From contig JAPYMA010003068.1 of the NCBI GenBank assembly GCA_035041965.1, forward strand, positions 62,001-126,000: DNA of 64,000 bases, in the 5' to 3' direction. How positions within the stretch are numbered: position 1 is the first letter of the stretch; every line of letters begins with the position of its first letter. Positions 1 through 10,904 of the stretch are shown here, in pieces. Below the pieces are notes generated by a model that saw nothing but the letters and a program-made list of their open reading frames with translations, made no database searches and was not told where the DNA came from. Both the position numbers and the translations under genes were made by a program. This DNA is from Anisakis pegreffii (lineage: Eukaryota; Nematoda; Chromadorea; Rhabditida; Anisakidae).

Positions 1-330
1 TGAAAAATGCACCGTCACACTGGCGTTTCATCATAACAAAACAACACCAAATATTTCTTTTTCTCAATCAATCCCCAGTGTTGACGAGAGACGATGTCAG
101 CCAATACAGGTGACATTTGTGACCAAACCGACTTTCATCTAAACCCAGATGAGCTAATGATATTCAGAAAATAGGAGAAAGAAGAGTGCCGCCATGAAAT
201 AATCACATTTGCACACCCAAGTGAAAAAAACGCTATCACAATGGCGTTCCATCACAACATAATAACTGCACGAAGTACCAATTTCCCGACCCCCTACGTT
301 ACCCCCCACGAGACCACTGAATTACCCAAA
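1..330 (+). repeat. Dispersed repeat family C, copy 1
   Basis: Non-coding sequence that recurs, diverged, at about 10095-10290 in the same orientation and at about 18845-19065 inverted. Shared landmarks are a 'caatggcgttccat' segment and a 'ttacccaaaatgggtaattt' segment. I saw no open frame with coding character. It is probably an old short transposon relict; the left end lies outside the window. Confidence 0.55.
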
Positions 331-769
331 ATGGGTAATTTCACCCCGTATGATAACCACTGCAGTGTGGTGGATAAAAGATACAGAGTGGATGTTGTGA
401 GAGGTGCGACGACATTTTAAGTACTGCTGTGAGGGGTGCTCGGTCGTTTTAAAATTTTTCAAGAGCTGGAGGAGAGAATTACGTTCGTTCATAAGCACTA
501 CAGTGGATGTCAATACCAAAAATATTATAACCAAAAAAGATTCATGCGTATACTAATAATAAAAATGCATAGTAATACCAAAAAATATTCAAATGGATGC
601 TAAAAAAGATTCACGAGCAGTGATACTTGATTTCTAGAATATTGACCCAGCAGCCGCATTGTTCGATTTGTGTTCGTTCGCATGGAGATTTGCATAAAAT
701 CGTTTGATGACAACTGAATAAAATTGATTTTCTAAATCGAGTCAATCATATGACTCTATTATAAGGGTT

Positions 770-1180
770 AACTGACGGACATAGAATCAGCACAAGCCGG
801 GGGTTAAGATCTGACGTGTTCGCAAGTTCACAAACTTGTTCTGTGGAGGTGAGACCTCTATCAATGAAATCACCCCATGATATAATGCTTGGAATGTTGT
901 TAAAAAACGATTAAAAAAGTCATTCAAACGTTTATTTGATATTTATCGTCGCTGCTGAATGATCGTTGCATGGGCTATGTTGTATCAAATGCTTGTTTAA
1001 TGGGCATTTCATTTCATAGTCCACATTCAGAGCATCAGATGAAAGTGGAAAAATGGAGATTACAAAAGTTACTGAAGGCAGCTTCAAGCGTAGTTATCTA
1101 CAGTCAGAAGTAAATTTATGTGCCATTTTTCGTCATCGTAAAGAGTCAATCTGCCCGAATGTTCGTTCCAAGTAGTAGCT
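770..1180 (+). pseudogene. Decayed gelsolin-family exon block, inverted relative to the main gelsolin gene
   Basis: This + strand block matches the reverse complement of about 16370-17060, including intron sequence. It carries a counterpart of the linker exon (DIESAQAGG against DIKSAKAGG), which then runs into a TAA. The 3' end of that exon is still readable as HKLVLWR before the same GTGAGACC donor at about 853. The next exon (about 1038-1108) is intact and reads ASDESGKMEITKVTEGSFKR, a gelsolin-repeat segment. The in-frame stop and the altered sequence before CTG indicate a pseudogene or a badly decayed paralogue. The rest of this copy was not found in the window. Confidence 0.7.
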
Positions 1181-1184
1181 CCGA

Positions 1185-2195
1185 GCCTTATTAACTACGG
1201 TAACCAGCCACGCCCACAAATTACGGTAGTTAGCCACGCCCGCACTTAACGAAAACGTTACGAATCGAGTAAAGACACAAACAGTTGAAAAATCAGAAAC
1301 GGTCACACACATTTATCTGTTTAAATGACGAGGAATGACCCATGCTAATTTATTATTTAATCTAATCTTATGTTGTAAGTGTTAGATCACAACATGCAAG
1401 CTTTGTCGTGCTTACAAGCTAAAGAAAGACCATCTGGACTACGCACACGCATTCATAAATTTCTCGTCATTTTGGCCTCATCCACTTTTGGCCTCAATGA
1501 TTATACTAATGGTGAGAATTTCTATGAGACGCTGAATAGCAATCAGCGAATGAACTCGCCGCATCAAACTGTCCACTCCTAGTATCACTGTCCACTGCTA
1601 GTATCACCTTGTAATAATAAATAATCAACGTAATTCTGAGCAACCTCAAACTTAATCAGTTCATATCTAAGAAAACAACCTCCTTCTAAACACCACTGAA
1701 ACCAACCGATTTATTACAGTATTTGCAAGAGTAATCGCTCTCATTTCGTTGCAATTTTCAAATCAGCAAACCAGATATTGTGCAAGATTTTGATAAGAAA
1801 TCTCGCCCACGGCATCCGAGGAGAAACCGAGAAGGTTTTTTCAATGACACACTCTACACAAAGGAAAAATTTGAGCAGAAGTCATAGACGGCAACTTTTT
1901 CTGTGCATACCCCTAACTATCAAACACTGATGATCGTTCAAGCCTTCTGATTTCATCATAGGATTTACATTCGTTTGCATTAAACGTCATACTATGAATG
2001 AGTATTCGTTATATTGCTTTCCCATCTTATAAGGATTAAATGTCCTAACAAGAAAGATAACGAACACGTTAGAGATCATGATTCGGAGTTTTTCAAATAA
2101 TGAACAACAGAAAATTAGCACCACGTGTATGCGAAGGCCGACTCGAGATTCTAAAACAGCTGCCTCATAGTAATAATCACGCTCCATAGTATCGA
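1185..2195. other. Stretch with no recognisable gene
   Basis: AT-rich sequence with only short open frames that lack splice-site support or conserved motifs. I see no RNA gene and no clear repeat boundary. Confidence 0.5.
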
Positions 2196-2199
2196 CATT

Positions 2200-3695
2200 C
2201 TGAACCATTCACAAATCCCCTCAATCCCACCATCCGAACAGTTTTGCCATAATAGCACGCTACCTGCCAACCACAGCACGCGACAAAAGCTACAAATGCA
2301 TGAAATCTACCCATTACAATCCAGAATCATCTTTTGCGCACACAGCGATTTAACGATCTATACTATCAAGCTAAAACACTTTTCGCTCATATAATCTTTA
2401 AAAAAAACCACAGTCATGGTCACAGACTCTAAAAATTTACACTCCCAGTCACGTTGTATGTAAAAGATGTTGCCGCAGTCACGATTCAGTATCACAGTCA
2501 AGAAATCGAAGATGCACATTCCAGTAGTACATATCCACAGTCCAGCAGTATATCATTGACAACAAGGCATCATGACAATCAAAAGACCAATCAGAATCAG
2601 AATGAAACCTGGTTTTACCTGTTGCGAACGATCTGCTATCCGTTGTCCTCTCAACAACCACACATGACCACCACAAAAGCATGACCTGCCACCATAATTT
2701 GGGTTCTTCAAAGGTGACCCGAAATTTAGGTGAACATGTCATGGAACACAAAATAAAAAAACTTTTATTCAACGATGTGAAAAAGACAGCAGTGAACAAC
2801 AAAAACGAATATCACTCCAAACCAAACCTCATCAAAACGTGACAGTATCACAGTCTCCATAAAATTTTCATCTCCATAAAATAGCCATGAGCTTTGACAG
2901 GGCGATTTTCAGGGACTATCGCGGCTAGTTTCCACGACACACCAATTTTATGGGTGGAAGAATTTGTCATTCATACTTTGAATCTGAATATTTGCACGAA
3001 ATGTTGGAAGAAACTCTCGAACTATTCCAGTGTCACTATTGACAGGTGATAATTATACTGGTAATTGCTAAACTTTCAAGAGCCATTTTACAGTTACTAC
3101 AAACATTATGAGAGTTCTGAATATCGCTGTACGGTTGGATCCAACTTTCTGAGAAGCAACCATAATTAATGATAATCTCAATGATGCTTTCAATACAATA
3201 CTATCATTACACCAAAACCGGTGGTTGCTTAACAGCAACGAATTTCTCGTACGACAGCGATTGAAACACAAGTATGATAAGGGATACTACTGCGGTACCA
3301 TCGACATTCTGAAGCATTCACAAATCCCCTCAATCCCGTCATTCAAACAGTATTCCCAAAATAGTAACGCTACTTGCCAACCACAGCATGCGACCAAAGC
3401 TCCCCAAACACGGGATATTCCCATTACATTCCAGAATAATCTTCTGCTCACTCAGCTACTTAACAATTTATCATATCAGCCTAAAACACCGTTCATTTAT
3501 CCACAGTTCGGACATCCACGATGATCACAGATTCCGGAATTTCACAGTCTCAGCCATGTTACATACAAGTAACATTACAGCAGTCACCCTGCCGTACTGC
3601 AGTAAAAAAATCAACGATCCTCATTTCTGTCCAGTGTCAATATTTGACAACGAAGCATCATACCAATTAAAAGAAGGAGCAAATCAGAATGTAAA
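2200..3695 (+). repeat. Tandem direct duplication of a ~400-bp block, ~1.1 kb apart
   Basis: The block at about 2205-2612 ('cattcacaaatcccctcaat...' to 'aatcagaatg') recurs diverged at about 3310-3692 in the same orientation, with ordered matches throughout. Short open frames overlap both copies, but their reading frames are not conserved between them, so I regard the block as non-coding. Confidence 0.6.
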
Positions 3696-4645
3696 TTTGG
3701 CCTTGTTGAGGAGATATAGGCATTTATATTAATGCTATCTGAGGTGCCACCTTCACGGCTACCGTCTTCTCAAGTTTGCCTAGCAACAAATGAATCTTTT
3801 TGCATCAGTCGATCCAGCTGGATCACCTCAGTCAGAGTAACATATATTTTTTGGAGCGATTTTGCTTTCCTGAGGAGCTATAGCCATTTACTTAGATCTA
3901 TCTCAATTCGATAGCGCAATCGCTCTCATTCATACAAATTGATCACTATAGAACAATCAATACGTTCATACTAGCAATAGGCGGATGGCCATCTTCGAGC
4001 TAACCGTCCTCTCAGGTTTGCACGGAAACATGAGAATTTCTGTTTACAATTCCATCCAGCATAACCTCTAGATTCAGAATATTAAAAATTTTGCTGAACA
4101 ATTTGGCCTTGTTGAGGAGATATAGGCATTTTATTAATAGTATCTCGGGTGCCACCTTCAAGTCTACCGTCTTCTCAAGTTTGCCTAGTAACAAATGAAT
4201 CTTTTTGCATCAGTCGATCCAGCTGGATCACCTCAGTCAGAGTAACATATATTTTTTGGAGCGATTTTGCTTTCCTGAGGAGCTATAGCCATTTACTTAG
4301 ATCTATCTCAATTCGATAGCGCAATCGCTCTCATTCATACAAATTGATCACTATAGAACAATCAATACGTTCATACTAGCAATAGGCGGATGGCCATCTT
4401 CGAGCTAACCGTCCTCTCAGGTTTGCACGGAAACATGAGAATTTCTGTTTACAATTCCATCCAGCATAACCTCTAGATTCAGAATATTAAAAATTTTGCT
4501 GAACAATTTGGCCTTGTTGAGGAGATATAGGCATTTTATTAATAGTATCTCGGCTGCCACCTTCAAGTCTACCGTCTTCTCAAGTTTGCCTAGTAACCAA
4601 TAAATTTTTTGCATCAGTCGATCCAGCTGGATCTCCTCAGTCACC
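3680..4645 (-). repeat. 404-bp tandem array, about 2.4 units
   Basis: The landmark 'gcatcagtcgatccagctgg' occurs at about 3802, 4207 and 4611, a period of 404-405 bp. Each unit contains two related ~200-bp halves, each carrying a 'ctggatcga' and an 'aacttgagaagacggt'-type motif, so it is a higher-order repeat. On the - strand one open frame (4417-4791, 124 codons) runs from unique sequence into the array and reads as a Leu/Lys-rich helical peptide (EEIQLDRLMQK, GKLEKTVDLK). Without homologues it may only be an open accident of the repeat. The same unit recurs at 4985-5330 and 25740-26480 on the + strand. Confidence 0.75.
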
Positions 4646-4984
4646 ATGATACTTTGCTTCACATCCCACAGCTTTTTCAAGTTGTGGGTACATTCTTCTT
4701 TTATTTTATTATTTTTTAAATCGGTAATTTTTTGGTTTTGTACATGTAATCGTAATGTGCATGTCTGTTTACAACAAAATGGTTGAAGCATAGATATAAT
4801 TTACTGTAAGAACATTTTACAAAAGGTAACTGGTCACAATTGTTAATAAAAGATTCCTGGATCACGTGCTGTGGGAAACACAATTCAATAGGCGTTTGGA
4901 ATTTTTCGGGATGATCTTGGATGCACCCGCATGCATATCACGAATATTTATTGAGATCCCGAAATACCGGATTACAAAATTGAT

Positions 4985-5400
4985 TATAGACCACTTCGAG
5001 AATACAGAGGCTATAGCTCCTCAGGAAAGTGAAATCGCTCCACAAAATATATGTTACTCTGACTGAGGAGATCCAACTGGATCGAGTGATGCAAAAAAAT
5101 TTATATGTTACTGGGCGAACTTGAGAAGACGGTAGCCTTGAATGTGGTACCCCAGATAGTACTAAATAAATGCCTATATCTCCTCAACTAAATCAAATTG
5201 CTCAGCAAAATTTTTAATATTCTGAATCTAGAGGTTCTGTTGGATCGAACGGTGAAAAGAAATTCGCATATTTCCGGGCAAACCTGAAAGGACGGTGATC
5301 TCGAAAATCGCAATCCTCATATTGCTAATATGAACGTATTGATTGCTCTAAAGTGATCAAATTTTTTATTTATAAGTGATCAATTTGTATTCTAAAGTGA
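4985..5400 (+). repeat. Inverted partial copy of the 404-bp repeat
   Basis: The + strand here carries the sequence found on the - strand at 3680-4645 ('ctgaggagatccaactggat', 'aacttgagaagacggtagcc', 'aatattctgaatctagaggtt'). It therefore faces the tandem array and forms a foldback with it. It ends in AT-rich sequence with a short local duplication of 'agtgatcaatttgta'. Confidence 0.7.
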
Positions 5401-5899
5401 TCAATTTGTATAAATGCAAGTAATTTAGTATAAATTTGGTACTACATTCATTTCTGATGTTTCCGAGAACTGATCGCATCACAAATAACACACGGATAAT
5501 TTCGAAAGGATGATGTGATTCGCATTCCTTGAGCTCATCGTTCAGTTAGGCTTCCATCTGAGCAGTGGTACATGTTTTGAAAAATCATTCGCGAGATCGG
5601 CATGAAATCTCAAAGGCTGGGATTCGAGATTCTTGGGATGATATTTATGAAGGTTCCTGACTATGCTCTCTGAATCATGTCAGGCTCTAAATGCACATTT
5701 CCAGAATATCGGCTCTGGTTTCAGCTTCGGCTCCGTGAGTCCGATTGCTGGAAGCAGGCGATGAACAAAAACATTCCGCAACCAAATCGATTCATGCAAT
5801 TTTCATGTAGAATTTTCAAACACTGAAATTTACATCTAGCGCTGTTTTGCATAAAATGTATTCAATCAGCAAATATAACTGTCTAACACCACCAAAACA

Positions 5900-6480
5900 T
5901 CATTTTTGCTAGTGGGTTGGTGAGTGTGTTTTGCATTTGGAAAATTGAGGAATCATCATTATCAGATGTGTAGAGTCAGATTGCTGTTGACAGCGCCCCG
6001 CCATCACTATCACTTGATATTGCACCCGTTTTGCAGTCACCTTAGCTTTATTATCAGATCGCGTCATTCTGAACAGAAACAAGCACTTCGATTCGCAGAA
6101 ATTCATGTAGTGTATCGGAGCAGAGACAACAACAGAATTCCACTCAGTCGTTGAAAACAGCGCCCGTTTGTTCAGAAAAGCGTTGTGCTGACGAAACAAG
6201 CTCAATTTCACTCGACAACATTTCAGACCGATATGGTCACAAGTCTGTCTGATCGAATGAGCAAAATAATGCTATACAACAAGTTCGAATCATCAGCGAA
6301 AGAAACGATACAAAAAATTTTAGTGGTAGCAAAACCATGATAACATTGGGACATGGATGTCGCTATAATGGAAGAAAACGGCGATGACAACGATTTCGTT
6401 TTGTTCATTACAATACGCCTGAAATTGCACATAAAAGCACAACACATGTACATCATAACCAAAACGTATTGTCATTCGAC
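5900..6480 (+). repeat. Left arm of unit A (upstream region of P1)
   Basis: Matches the reverse complement of 8745-9199 in order: 'tgtcattct', 'gaaaatggcg/gaaaacagcg', 'gtttgttcagaaaag', 'ctcaatttc', 'gaaaacggcgatgacaacg'. It ends a few bases before the P1 start codon, so it is also the likely P promoter and 5' leader. Near-identical copies lie at about 27200-27775, 32935-33395 and 40450-41030. Confidence 0.75.
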
Positions 6481-6483
6481 GTG

Positions 6484-7013
6484 ATGCAGCGGAGCTTCGT
6501 AAATTTCCTGATTCTGCTTCATGCTTCGTTATCTCTGTATATAGGTGAGTTCATTAATTGAATCACTTTCGGTATTTTTTAAGTATCAATATGCTCTCAT
6601 AATCTTTAGATTTCTAAGCTATCTGATATCAAAGTTAGCGTCCGTTCTTCTTGGCGATGCTGAATGTTGAAACTAGCGTTGTTAAATGGTCGAGAGAATT
6701 CGTCCAGTGAATTGTTACAATCCTTCGAAGGATTGTTTGAATGTTTCCAGTGAAACTTTGTAAAACTACTCCTCCCTGATCACATAATTATTTTAGATCC
6801 TGCTCCAACAATAACGACAACGACGGAAAGTGCCGGTGGTTCGGATTATGTGGTTAGAGGTGGGACTCGTTCGTAATTGCTTGGTGCATAGAAAAATTTT
6901 TAGCCGAACATGTTCCTTGCTGATGAGCTACTTTACAACTGCTTGCTAAATGTACAGACCTCGATCGTGAATTCCTAGCTACGGTTGTTCGCCGCCCATC
7001 AACAAGAGTGTAA
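6484..7013 (+). CDS. P1: small secreted peptide, three exons
   Basis: Exons 6484-6544, 6797-6859 and 6958-7013 join in phase (1,1) to 59 codons. Exon 1 is a signal peptide: MQRSF followed by a Leu-rich core (FLILLHASLSLYI). Exon 2 reads DPAPTITTTTESAGG, a Thr-rich stretch suited to O-glycosylation. Exon 3 reads DLDREFLATVV and ends RRPSTRV. The mature part has no cysteine. Donors are GTGAGT and GTGGGA; acceptors are TTTTAG and TACAG. The exon structure and reading frame are preserved in units B and C and, in the first two exons, in a diverged copy at 11 kb, which argues for a real gene. No family was recognised. Expression probably starts in the adjoining arm. Confidence 0.65.
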
Positions 7014-7363
7014 TATAACTGAAACTACCAATGGGGACTTGAACCTACGAAAAGTTCATTCGAATAAGCGAAACGCTAATATGTGACGAAATTGGTCGCA
7101 TGATCGTGAGCATCGATTCCTACTCTCCGTAGGCAAGTAAAAAGTTTTTTCGAAACCGTCAAGCAACAGCCAGTGACCGGCGCGACAGTTTTTTCTAATC
7201 CCGGACTGCTCCGAATCAAAGCGCAGCGGTGCAAATTTTCGAACCAAACCAATGATTTAACGAATAAAGAGGTGGAACTCAACCTGGAGTTGAAAATAGA
7301 AAATTACGGGTTTGAAGATAAAGGTGAAAAATCAAAAATATCTAGGTGGAGTTGATTCATTTG

Positions 7364-7696
7364 TTATTTTAAACTACTCATCAGTAATGACGATTCTTCA
7401 GCACTTGAATTCCGTTTGGAAATGAGATTAAGAGATTTGTAGGGAAAGTTGTACCTCTTGAAAACCCAACCGAATTTCAGTTCCCATGGATTGCGTGAGG
7501 AGTCGTCAAGAATGCCAACACCGTTGTATGATGTCAAGGACTCCGTATGATCCGTGTAGGATAGTACCGATTTGTGATCATGGTTACCAACGTTGCATAT
7601 CAAGTCATTCACTTAAATTTCTAATCGATGTTCTACAACCCATTTTGGTGGCACAAGTTTTTTGAAAAGATCGAATTTTGCCAAATCATTTGGCAT
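7364..7696 (-). pseudogene. Q1: 110-codon gene disrupted by a nonsense codon
   Basis: Same 333-bp frame as Q2 and Q3, starting at the ATG at 7696 (MPNDLAKFDLFKKLVPPKW...). Codon 28, AAA in Q2 and GAA in Q3, is TAA here, so only a 27-residue peptide would be made from this ATG. Downstream the frame stays open to the family stop and keeps the conserved tail (KSLNLISKRNSSAEES). The change is recent, or a downstream start is used: a GTG follows directly, with the next residues reading NDLICNVGN. It is convergent with P1. Confidence 0.65.
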
Positions 7697-7699
7697 TTT

Positions 7700-8745
7700 T
7701 GTGTTTTCAAAGCACTAAGTGAACTAAAGAGTTTACTTGATCCATATTCAGGCACGCGTTAATGAGTTTCCAAAATGGACTGCTATGTTGCTGATGAACG
7801 GAGCGATGTTAGCGAAATACGAATGATTCAAACGTTCCTTCTTGAATGATGATCACTTTAATTTCTTAGAGATGTATTGTTTGCTTGCCGATCTTAAGTG
7901 TGAATAAAGAATCTGTTGACTGTCGGTCTCTGCTGCCACCCTGAAAGCTTTACACATCTTTGGTATTGCGAGAAAGAATTGATGTCAAGAGACCAAGGTT
8001 ATGGTATGTTGGGAGTATTTCGGAATAATAGTTCATTGCGTTACAACTCCCTCCATCTGGTTCGAATTCGAGGTGTGTTTCGTGTGCCATCTTCTGAACA
8101 TTTCCACTATCAGTATGGTTCTCGTTCTATTGCTGTCATTTTACTCCACTCACGAGTTTGCAGTCACATCATCATAACTAATCCCGTTTCGTATTTAAGC
8201 TGACGGTAATAAGTATCATTAGAGGATGACATCAAAATGTTGATAGCGATACTCGATGATCGGTTGACGGAAGCATCAACGTGGCATTTTGTTCAGCGCA
8301 ATGATGTCGTCTATCATTGTTTTAAATGACTGATGAAATCTGACATAAGCAAGCAGCAAAGAATGGCAATTCAGTACATTACACGAAACCGCACAACTTG
8401 CAGTGCTTCAAACATCATCAGAATCATACTTGGGTATCCTTCATGTAATATTATGTCAAAGTAACTCGTATTCTAAGTTATGTTAGCATTACCTAACATG
8501 ATATTGTCAATCAAGATGAACAATTTGGTTTGATCCACAAAACCGATGAACTGTTGATATGATATCACTAGTGAAATGACTTTCTTTCATTTCTCTCATA
8601 ATCGGTATTCATGCAGATACGCTCAAAGATTTCGGCACTTTTGCTACATTAAATACAACAATAATTCGATTTTTACCATTAAATATCATTTTTTATCCGC
8701 ATATTTAAAGAACCCTTGAATTCCATATTGCTAGTTTGATAACAA
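7700..8745. other. Interior of unit A between Q1 and the right arm
   Basis: Repeated in units B and C. It contains a + strand frame (8009-8203 in part, 65 codons in B and C) reading VFRNNSSLRYNSLHL. That frame is conserved only as far as the whole DNA is conserved and has no signal peptide or splice support, so I do not call a gene. It would hold the 5' leader of Q if Q is transcribed from the right arm. Confidence 0.45.
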
Positions 8746-9199
8746 CGCGGCGTTATTGTTTCTTTTAGCGTTGTCGTATTCCATAGCTACGTCCATGATC
8801 GAAAAAATTCAGTTGATGTTTTCATCGCCGTTTTCGTCTCCAATACTATCAGGTCTATCACAATTTTATCTGACTATCACAATACACAATATTTCCACTA
8901 ATTTTATCATTCTATCGCCGTTGATTCACGTTTGTGGTATAGGACTCTTTTGCACATTCGATTGGACAACTTTGTGTATATGTCGGTATGAACATAATGT
9001 CGAGAGAAATTGAGCACCTTGTCACCTAGTAGCATCAATAGAGTACTTTTGCGGACAAACTGACGCCATTTTCAACGATTGCATGAAGCTGTTTTGCTTC
9101 GTTACCGATGCAACGTATGGAATTGTGCAAATCGAAATGGTGGTGAATTTGTTTAGAATGACACGATCTGAGCCTAAAGCCAAGGTGGTACCACAAGTG
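8745..9199 (-). repeat. Right arm of unit A (inverted relative to the left arm)
   Basis: Reverse complement related to 5900-6480. It points toward Q1 on the - strand, about 1 kb upstream of its start codon, as the left arm points toward P1. Relicts of the same arm occur at about 11500-11760, 12745-13060, 23960-24230 and 46220-46390. In units B and C an inverted copy follows the LINE segment (32100-32575 and 45420-45871). Confidence 0.7.
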
Positions 9200-9592
9200 G
9201 CGCAATATCATGTAAGAATGCAGATAAAAACGATGACGCAACGTCAGCAGCACATCTGACATTGATGATACAGCAATGATACTTTGTTCTTAGATCTTGT
9301 AGCGGAATAAATTCATTATTTTCCTTTTGAAATGTTGATGAGCCGAATCGCAACCTAAAAAGGTCATGCAAAGCGTGTTGAACAAGTGATATTGTGGGAA
9401 CTACTGGAAAAACTTCATGTGAAATTGCAAAGTTGCGTTATGCTGAACTTTCGAACGCAGGAATTGCATCTGTAGTACTTATTTCCATTCGAAAAAATGA
9501 GTCGCAGCTAATTCCACTTCCGGTTTGCAAAACGTATCATAAAGAAGGTTTGTAGATTGACGTGAAGAAGACAAATCATACTTGATGTCGCA

Positions 9593-10070
9593 TCAAGCCA
9601 AGTGAGCATCCGTAACAATGTGGAGGAAGTAGATCGGTTCATCCATCTCAGGCAGGGTATCGATATGGAGTAGGCGGTCCGAGACCGTTACCGTGGTTCC
9701 TGGGTTTTGGTTCTCTATTAAAGCAGAAAGCGTGCAACTAATCTCATCTCTGTTGTAAAAGAGAAAAAAACCATTGTCTTTCATCTCGAGTGGTTTTCGT
9801 AAGTGAGTGCAAAAGGTTTTAAACCCTGCCCTCATTGCTTGATATGTTTTCGCTGCGTTTCAATAGTGTATCAACACTACTTCTCATACATCCTTTATTA
9901 ATCACTGTAATGAAATTAGAGATCTGAGCGTCCTCATAAGGTTTTAAAACGACGCGATAACCAGTGGTCAGCCTCCCTTCAATATCTCGAACCAGGATTA
10001 AAGATCCCGTTAAAATCAGATCGTGGTCCGAATTCTGTGAGTATTCGAAAAATTTGGCTGCTCCAACCAA
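9593..10070 (-). CDS. Possible coding region, two overlapping frames, unrecognised
   Basis: Two - strand frames overlap: 10070-9819 (83 codons, containing SDHDLILTGSLILVRDIEG and TTGYRVVLKPYEDAQISNF) and 9835-9593 (80 codons, containing KDNGFFLFYNRDEISC and PEMDEPIYFLHIVTDAHLA). Both look protein-like in composition and abut in different frames. A missed short intron or a frameshift between about 9820 and 9900 would join them. They lie downstream of P4 on the same strand. I found no known family or second copy in the window. Confidence 0.3.
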
Positions 10071-10094
10071 GCCGGATCAAGCCTGCAGCACTTA

Positions 10095-10290
10095 GCATCC
10101 TACCCCAAATATATCGCGTAAATTGCGTTAACATACCTACAAATGAGAGCACCATCACAATGGCGTTCCAATATAATATGAAATCTGAACAAAATAATTA
10201 ATTGCCCCTTTTGACACCCACAAATTATCCAAAATTGCGTAATTTCTCCCCTCTTTCCTCAATTCCCGACTCCCTCAGAAAATGACGCAT
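10095..10290 (+). repeat. Dispersed repeat family C, copy 2
   Basis: Same order of landmarks as 1-330 ('accatcacaatggcgttcca', 'cacaaattatccaaaattgcgtaattt'). Non-coding and diverged. Confidence 0.5.
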
Positions 10291-10609
10291 TCAACACACT
10301 TTGTGAAGAGGCAGAAAGCGAATTTGATTCTCTCTATGGAAGTTGTATCGCAATAGACTGTTATTGCGAACTACCCCCAATATAATGTAACCACCGAAAC
10401 TCAGATTTTGTTATTTCATGCACTTTGTAGAGTCAAGTAAAGTTGCCGAGGTGACAGCAGACACGAGGGCAGTTAACAGAATCTTTATTCGCTGTAAAAA
10501 TCAGTACGTAAACAACACAATTCTAGGAGATTATAAAGACATAATCAGTCGAATCAGCCTGGAAAAGCGAGTAAAGGAATCCAATACTGATCTCGTTTCG
10601 TTTGCTTCT

Positions 10610-10751
10610 ATTTCACATTCCCCTTTGCTGCAATCGCGCATGCGTTCTTGATGATTCCATACCCACTCGATGGGAACTGAAATTCGGTTGGATTTTTCAA
10701 GAGGGGGAAATTTTGGTTGCTCAATCTGAAACCAAACAGGCGAATAGATAA
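10610..10751 (+). pseudogene. Q4: diverged remnant of the Q gene
   Basis: The + strand reads VLDDSIPTRWELKFGWIF, aligning with the Q3 segment ILEESSRIRWELKFGWVF, then continues for about 20 residues to a TAA at 10749-10751. Upstream the family frame is no longer recognisable and another frame is open (10418-10651), which points to a frameshift or decay. It is convergent with P4, exactly as Q is convergent with P in units A-C, but the whole pair is inverted relative to those units. Confidence 0.55.
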
Positions 10752-10904
10752 ATTGCGACCATCTTCTGTTGCCCTTTGAACAGATCAATTATTTTTGGCG
10801 TACGTACGGCTAAAATTATTGAAAATCATCACCATTGCTGTAAAAATTAAAATGATTTTTTATCTTGCTCACAACCTCATTGGATGGCTCAGTTGTACTC
10901 TTGT

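Larger units (their letters stand above)
5420..9199 (+). mobile_element. Repeated unit A carrying genes P1 and Q1 between inverted arms
   Basis: About 3.8 kb that recurs at 26880-30470 (unit B) and 39970-43757 (unit C) at roughly 95% identity by eye; its left end recurs alone at 32935-33395. A left arm (about 5900-6480) is related in inverted orientation to a right arm (about 8745-9199). Between them lie a + strand secreted-peptide gene (P) and a - strand 110-codon frame (Q). No transposase was found, so this may be a non-autonomous foldback element with captured genes or a segmental duplication. I could not define target-site duplications. Confidence 0.7.

Noticed and set aside
2479..2802. 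107-codon - strand frame
   Set aside because: Overlaps the duplicated block at 2.2-2.6 kb, and the other copy does not keep the frame.
5909..6211. Conserved ~80-115-codon - strand frame in all four left arms (FRQHNAFLNK...)
   Set aside because: The frame is conserved only because the DNA copies are recent; it lies in the arm, has no family match or splice context, and diverged arm relicts do not keep it open.
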